A stretch of DNA of 64,000 nt, from assembly GCA_022072405.1 (NCBI GenBank), contig JAJVHX010000006.1, positions 97,336 to 161,335 of the forward strand, written 5' to 3'. Position numbers and translations under genes: made by a program. Source of the stretch: Phycisphaerae bacterium (GTDB lineage Bacteria; Planctomycetota; Phycisphaerae; UBA1845; CAIVHJ01). Under the pieces are notes generated by a model. The model was not told the DNA's origin. It saw only the letters and a program-made list of their open reading frames with translations, and made no database searches. Shown here in pieces: positions 59,617 through 64,000 of this stretch (within the stretch, counting starts at the first letter, position 1; every line of letters begins with the position of its first letter).

Positions 59617-61530
59617 TCAGGAGGCTTTCGCCGGGGTCTGCTCAGCCAGTAGTTTCTCCAATTGACCCAGCAAATCGCCGAACAAGGCCATGCAATCTTC
59701 GATCGGTTTGGGGCTGGTCATATCCACCCCCGCCACTTTGAGCATGTCGAGGGCGTACATGCTGTTGCCGATCTTCAGGAATTTCATGTAGTTGTCCCGG
59801 GCGCCCGGAGTCGCATCGAGCAGGTTTTTAGCCAGCGCCGCCGAAGCGCTCAGGCTGGTCGCATAACGATAAACGTAGTAGTTGCGATAGTAGTGTGAAA
59901 TCCGCAGGCTTTCGACTTCCAGCTCGGGATCGATGACGAAGTCAGGCCCGTAATATTTCTGATACAGTTCCTTCGTCTTGGCCAGCATGGCGTCGGCGGT
60001 GATCGGTTCGCCCTTCTCGGCCAGTTCATGCACCCACAGATCGAACTCCGCAAACTGCGTCTGGCGGAAAACAGTCCGGCGGATATCTTCCAGCATCTGG
60101 TTGATCAACCAGGCTTTTTCCCTGGGGTCCGTCATCTGCTTGAGCATCTGCTGCTTGAAGACGATCTCGGCGGTGGTGCTGGCCACTTCGGCGGTGAACA
60201 TCGGATACCCGCCATAGACCGGCGGCTGGTTTTCCTTGGCGAACCAGCTCTGCATGGCGTGACCCATTTCATGGGCCACCGTGGAGACGCCGTCAAACGT
60301 GCCCTTGTAGTTCAGCAGCACGTAAGGCGGCGACAGATAGGTGCCCATGTTATAGGCGCCGTGCTGTTTGCCTTTGTTTTCGAAGACATCCAGCCAGCGG
60401 CTCTCAAACCCCGTCTTCATCACCGCCAGATAATCATCACCCAGCGGCTTGAGTCCCGCTAAAATCATTTCCCGGGCTTCGTCGAAGGTGTAGCTTTTTT
60501 CGGGCTTGTCCACCAGGTTGACGTAGAGATCATAGAAATGGAGACCGTCCGTGATGCCGAGCTGTTTCTTTTTCAGATCGGAGTAGCGCTGCAGCAGCGG
60601 GATATTGTCATTCACCGTCTTGATCAGGTTGTGATAAACTTCGACGGGCAGATTTTCCGCATCGAGGGAGGCCTGCAGGCTGCTGGTATAACCACGAGCT
60701 TTGGCGTTGTACCAGTCGCCATGCACCGTACCGGCCAGCGTCGCCGCCAGGGCATTGCGCACGTCCAGATATCCCTGGTGATAGGCTTTGAAACAGGCGG
60801 CGCGGTATTCACGGTCCTTGCTTTCCAGAGATTCATAAAAAACCGGATCACTCACTTCGATTTCTTTGTCGTCTTTGACGGTGATTTTTCGTAGGCGCAG
60901 TTCCGGTCCGCTCAGCATTTCGTAGGCAGTGTCCGTGGCGCCGACGGCCTGACCTGACATGGCCAGCAGCTCTTCCTCGCGCGGGCTGAGGATGTGTTTC
61001 TGCTGCCGGTAGAGATCATCAAAGAAGTGTCCGTAAACTTTCAGATCATCGCGTGTCAGCCAGCTGTTGACCGTCTCCTGCGGTATCTGCACCAGTTCCG
61101 GCATCAGCCAGGCGGTCGCTTCGCCATATTTCTGGGCGAGGGTTTCGGCCCGTTGCAGGGTGGCCTGCGGGGCGGCTTCGCGCATGTCTTCATGGTGTTT
61201 CATCATGGCATAGGCATAGAGTTTTTCCAACTGCACGTTGACCTGGTCGCGCAGCGCCAGCACTTTGGCCAGCGCCTCCGGACCGCTGCCGGGAGTCCCT
61301 TTCAAGCCGGCCAGCTCCGTGATCATTTTGTCCAGTTCCCCGTAGTGGGTGTCCCAGTCTGCCGGGGTTTTGTACATCACACTGAGGTCCCACTTGTACT
61401 GCTCCGCGATGGCGCTGCGTTCCGCCACCTCCCCGGTTGCCGGTTCCTCCGCCCAGGCGGCGGTCATTGTCAAGCTCACCATGGCTGCTCCTAAACACCA
61501 GGTCCAATGTTGCCTCTTGTACATCATCAT
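59617..61530 (-). CDS. pepF: Secreted oligoendopeptidase F (M3 family)
   Basis: A 637-residue zinc metallopeptidase. The catalytic motif is STVAHEMGHAMQSWF (HExxH), with the downstream Glu in FTAEVASTTAEIVF. The N-terminal helical region (YKWDLSVMYKTPADW) and the late block QTQFAEFDLWVHELAEKGEPITAD follow PepF. Unlike the usual cytoplasmic PepF, it starts with a signal peptide (RQHWTWCLGAAMVSLTMTAAWAEE), so it is probably periplasmic and cleaves peptides there. AGGAAGG precedes three consecutive ATG codons. It is divergent from thrS across 307 bases. Confidence 0.93.
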   Translation of the reverse strand: MMMYKRQHWTWCLGAAMVSLTMTAAWAEEPATGEVAERSAIAEQYKWDLSVMYKTPADWDTHYGELDKMITELAGLKGTPGSGPEALAKVLALRDQVNVQLEKLYAYAMMKHHEDMREAAPQATLQRAETLAQKYGEATAWLMPELVQIPQETVNSWLTRDDLKVYGHFFDDLYRQQKHILSPREEELLAMSGQAVGATDTAYEMLSGPELRLRKITVKDDKEIEVSDPVFYESLESKDREYRAACFKAYHQGYLDVRNALAATLAGTVHGDWYNAKARGYTSSLQASLDAENLPVEVYHNLIKTVNDNIPLLQRYSDLKKKQLGITDGLHFYDLYVNLVDKPEKSYTFDEAREMILAGLKPLGDDYLAVMKTGFESRWLDVFENKGKQHGAYNMGTYLSPPYVLLNYKGTFDGVSTVAHEMGHAMQSWFAKENQPPVYGGYPMFTAEVASTTAEIVFKQQMLKQMTDPREKAWLINQMLEDIRRTVFRQTQFAEFDLWVHELAEKGEPITADAMLAKTKELYQKYYGPDFVIDPELEVESLRISHYYRNYYVYRYATSLSASAALAKNLLDATPGARDNYMKFLKIGNSMYALDMLKVAGVDMTSPKPIEDCMALFGDLLGQLEKLLAEQTPAKAS

Positions 61531-61688
61531 AGCGCCTTCCTTCCTGCCTCGAATAATGGGAATAATAGGGTGAAATCAGCTCGGCCCGCGGGGTCGCTGA
61601 TTGTATCTACGGACAACGGGCGCGGAACAGACTCCACCACCGTTGAATTGGTCTGATCCATACTGGGCGGCATGAAAAACGCCCTCGC

Positions 61689-61716
61689 TTGACCCATACA
61701 CACCTTCGGTTATACT
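61689..61716 (+). promoter_or_regulatory. Putative thrS promoter
   Basis: TTGACC (61689-61694), 16 bases, TATACT (61711-61716). This gives a leader of about 115 bases. I looked for a T-box and found no antiterminator-like T-box sequence or terminator hairpin in the leader. The remainder of 61531-61837 holds the pepF promoter region, which was not resolved. Confidence 0.65.
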
Positions 61717-61837
61717 GAATCGAGTATTTTACCACCTTTGTCTGTACTGCCCAAGGGGATTGAATGACGGTATTGGCCGCCTGGTGCAGTTCAGTCATGG
61801 GTTCACCTGATTCTCTTGAGGATGTAAACAGTCGACC

Positions 61838-63799
61838 ATGCCGAATGTCACGCTTCCTGATGGCGCCGTTCATGCCCTGCCTGATGGCGCGACCGCCTTC
61901 GATTTAGCCCAGAAAATTGGTCCGGGACTCGCCAAAGCGGCGTTGGCGGCCTTGGTCTCGACTGACGGCGGCCAGAACTGGGAGATTCGAGACCTGCATC
62001 GGCCCTTGCTGGACGATTGCAGCGCCCGCCTGCTTACCGAAAAAGACGATCTTCCCCAGACGTTGTATGTCCTGCGACACAGCACCGCCCATGTGATGGC
62101 CGAAGCCATCTGCCGGCTTTATCCGCAGACCAAACTGGTCTACGGCCCGCCGGTGGATGACGGTTTTTACTATGATATCGACCTCGAAGAACCGATCACG
62201 CCCGAAGCTTTTCCGCGCATCGAAGCCGAAATGCAGAAAATTATCAGTGAGGATCGCCCCTTCACCCGCTGCGATTTCAACCGCGAGGAGGGTTTGACCA
62301 AGGTCCGTTCCGAAAATAACCGCTACAAGGTAGACAATGCGGTACGGGCAGAAGGCGATCTCAGTTTCTATGTGACCGGCACGCCCGGGAAAAATTTTGA
62401 AGATCTCTGTCGCGGGCCGCATATACCCAGCACCGGTCGCATCAAGGCCTTCAAGGTGCTGCAGGTCAGCGGCGCCTATTATCGCGGCGATCAGAATGAA
62501 AAGCAGTTGCAACGGGTCTATGGCACCGCCTTCCCCAGCAGGAAATTGCTTGAAGAACATCTGCATCGGCTCGAAGAAGCCAAAAAACGCGACCATCGCC
62601 GCATCGGTCCGCAACTGGGTCTGTTCCACCTGCAGGAGGAAGCCCCCGGTGCGGTATTCTGGCATCCGCGCGGCTGGGCGATGTATCAGATCGTGCAGGG
62701 CTATATTCGCGAGATGCTGGGTCACAATGGTTATTACGAAGTGAATACGCCGCAGCTCATGGATCGCTCGCTTTGGGAAAAGAGCGGCCACTGGGAAAAA
62801 TTCCGTGACAACATGTTCTCCACGGAGACGGAAGCACACACCTTTGCGATCAAGCCCATGAACTGCCCCGGACATATTCAGATTTTCAAGCAGGGCTTGC
62901 GCAGCTATCGGGAGCTGCCGCTGCGGCTTTCCGAATTCGGCTCCTGCCATCGCAATGAACAGTCGGGCGTTCTGCATGGCTTGATGCGCGTGCGCGCCTT
63001 CGTGCAGGATGATGGCCATATCTTCTGCACCGACGAACAGGTGCCCGAAGAAGTGGCCCGGTTTTGTGATCTGGTGAAGCTGACTTACGGCGATTTCGGA
63101 TTCACTGATATGCACATCCGGCTGGCGACCCGTCCACCGCTGCGGACCGGCGATGATGCTACCTGGGATCGGGCGGAAGCGGCGCTGGCCCGGTCACTCA
63201 GCGAACTGGGATTGCATTATGAGCTGGCTCCGGGTGAGGGGGCGTTTTATGGTCCGAAGATCGAATTCAACGTGCGCGATTGCCTGGGGCGACCCTGGCA
63301 GCTCGGCACGATTCAGATTGATTACGTGATGCCCGGCCGGCTGGGAGCCCGTTTCGTGGGTGAGGACAACACGCCGCATGTGCCGGTGATGCTGCATCGG
63401 GCGATCTGTGGTAGTCTGGAGCGGTTTCTCGGTATTCTGATTGAACATCACGCCGGTTCATTCCCGTTGTGGCTGGCCCCCATCCAGGTGGCGGTTACGA
63501 CGGTCAGCGAAAAGAGCGTGTCCTATGGCCACGAAGTGGTAAATTGGTTGCGGCAGCATGGCATGCGGGCAGTGGCCGATTTCAGCAGTGATCGTATCGG
63601 CCCCAAAAAGCAACGGGCCCGCGACCAGAAGATTCCCTATATCCTGGTGATTGGTGAACAGGAAGCGGTCGATAAATCGGTAAATGTCAACAACCGGGAT
63701 GGGGTTACGCTGGGCACTTTTCCGTTTGAACGTTTCGTCGAAGGTTGTGTGCATGAGATCACGACCAGAGGACGCGAACAACCAGAAGGAACTTCTTAG
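61838..63799 (+). CDS. thrS: Threonyl-tRNA synthetase
   Basis: A 653-residue class II aminoacyl-tRNA synthetase. An N-terminal TGS domain (VTLPDGAVHALPDGATAFDLAQKIG) is followed by the editing domain (LRHSTAHVMAEAI, CRGPHIPSTG) and the catalytic core with motif 2 (FGSCHRNEQSGVLHGLMRVRAF) and zinc ligands including Cys in MNCPGHIQIF. The anticodon-binding domain is at the C-terminus (PLWLAPIQVAV, GTFPFERFV). The editing-site and zinc residues look intact. The stop codon is one base from the left end of an insertion sequence, but the protein is full length. Confidence 0.97.
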   Translation: MPNVTLPDGAVHALPDGATAFDLAQKIGPGLAKAALAALVSTDGGQNWEIRDLHRPLLDDCSARLLTEKDDLPQTLYVLRHSTAHVMAEAICRLYPQTKLVYGPPVDDGFYYDIDLEEPITPEAFPRIEAEMQKIISEDRPFTRCDFNREEGLTKVRSENNRYKVDNAVRAEGDLSFYVTGTPGKNFEDLCRGPHIPSTGRIKAFKVLQVSGAYYRGDQNEKQLQRVYGTAFPSRKLLEEHLHRLEEAKKRDHRRIGPQLGLFHLQEEAPGAVFWHPRGWAMYQIVQGYIREMLGHNGYYEVNTPQLMDRSLWEKSGHWEKFRDNMFSTETEAHTFAIKPMNCPGHIQIFKQGLRSYRELPLRLSEFGSCHRNEQSGVLHGLMRVRAFVQDDGHIFCTDEQVPEEVARFCDLVKLTYGDFGFTDMHIRLATRPPLRTGDDATWDRAEAALARSLSELGLHYELAPGEGAFYGPKIEFNVRDCLGRPWQLGTIQIDYVMPGRLGARFVGEDNTPHVPVMLHRAICGSLERFLGILIEHHAGSFPLWLAPIQVAVTTVSEKSVSYGHEVVNWLRQHGMRAVADFSSDRIGPKKQRARDQKIPYILVIGEQEAVDKSVNVNNRDGVTLGTFPFERFVEGCVHEITTRGREQPEGTS

Positions 63800-64000
63800 A
63801 GGCCATTTCATAAGTTAACTTAAGTACATTGCCGACAAAGATACATGGAGGGCCAAATCCATGAGTCGACGGCGATATTTAACGGATAAACAATGGCACA
63901 AAATCGAACCACTCCTACCCAAGCTCAACAGTCGGGGCCGACCGTGGCGCAACCATCGCCAATGTCTCGAAGGCATTCTCTGGATACTGTACACGGGTGC
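63800..64000 (+). mobile_element. Left end of an IS5-like insertion sequence (truncated by the window)
   Basis: Sequence beginning AGGCCATTTCATAAGTTAAC directly after the thrS stop codon has the look of an IS5-group left end, about 60 bases before a transposase ATG. TTAG immediately before it would fit the YTAR-type target of IS5 members. The right end lies outside the window, so the inverted repeat cannot be confirmed. Confidence 0.7.
63861..64000 (+). CDS. IS5-family transposase, N-terminal part (partial)
   Basis: The frame runs from ATG at 63861 to the window end. It reads MSRRRYLTDKQWHKIEPLLP, then KLNSRGRPWRNHRQCLEGIL, then WILYTGA. This is the DUF4096-type N-terminal domain of IS5-group transposases ('LTDxQWxxIEPLLP...RGRPRxxxRxxLxGILWxLxTGA'). 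GGAG precedes the ATG by about 12 bases. The catalytic DDE domain is beyond the window. Confidence 0.9.
   Translation, partial: MSRRRYLTDKQWHKIEPLLPKLNSRGRPWRNHRQCLEGILWILYTG

Noticed and set aside
61717..61837. T-box riboswitch in the thrS leader
   Set aside because: The leader is short, and I see neither the T-box consensus nor an alternative terminator hairpin.
61904..63115. 403-codon open frame antisense to thrS
   Set aside because: GC-rich codon use leaves the opposite strand open. The thrS frame is certain and the antisense product has no recognisable features.

Overview
The window looks like a chromosomal segment of a planctomycete, most likely of the Phycisphaerae or a near relative. 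This is inferred from gene content, not from a database search. The supporting traits are: large secreted proteins with Asn/Asp-rich linkers and dockerin-like calcium repeats; prepilin-type proteins with long globular tails; a DUF1571-type lipoprotein; Ser/Thr kinases fused to membrane and TPR segments; a double-length UvrA (as also known from chlamydiae); LptE/BamD-type outer-membrane assembly proteins; and many short dispersed palindromic repeats.

Layout. 1-2.4 kb: a tail-anchored coiled-coil protein, a PilT/PilU-type ATPase and a small phage-like protein. 2.6-7.3 kb (minus strand): three genes with a type VI-secretion flavour, namely a DotU/TssL-like protein, a protein resembling the C-terminal domain of TagH/VasC, and a pseudokinase with a formylglycine-generating-enzyme-like domain. 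7.4-12.4 kb: a lipoprotein, an orphan OmpR-type regulator and an NtrC/NtrB-type two-component pair. 12.7-24.7 kb: a dockerin-like secreted protein, two pilin-like proteins, proC, tRNA-Val, a 1372-residue surface protein with a putative C-terminal sorting signal, an aminotransferase and a DUF1571 lipoprotein. 24.7-29.4 kb: a class III cyclase coupled to a Ser/Thr kinase, a probable structured RNA, and rpmH (45 codons). 29.9-34.2 kb: a STAS / anti-sigma-kinase / STAS / acylphosphatase operon, a methyltransferase and a metallo-beta-lactamase-fold protein. 34.3-47.1 kb: tandem uvrA, converging on a minus-strand run of ftsH, lptE-like, bamD-like, recO and a membrane glycosyltransferase. 48.3-52.5 kb: a five-gene type II fatty-acid/polyketide-like operon (dehydratase, ACP, dehydratase lacking its catalytic His, ketosynthase lacking its whole triad, intact ketosynthase). 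52.6-63.8 kb: mutM, a zinc-ribbon membrane protein, uvrB, nadC, two small enzymes, a basic disordered secreted protein, a secreted oligoendopeptidase F and thrS. The last 200 bases are the left end of an IS5-like element abutting the thrS stop codon.

The points most worth following up are: (i) the DH/ACP/DH*/KS*/KS operon, where dead and live paralogues are paired as in aryl-polyene and type II polyketide systems; (ii) the DotU/TagH-C/pseudokinase-FGE trio with no other secretion genes in view; (iii) a 90-bp element with terminal inverted repeats, covarying arms and 8-bp flanking duplications, in two copies; (iv) at least three other dispersed repeat families, one of them apparently recruited into uvrA coding sequence; (v) a probable structured RNA of about 180-240 nt next to rpmH; and (vi) the 2286-residue UvrA with a novel duplicated C-terminal domain.
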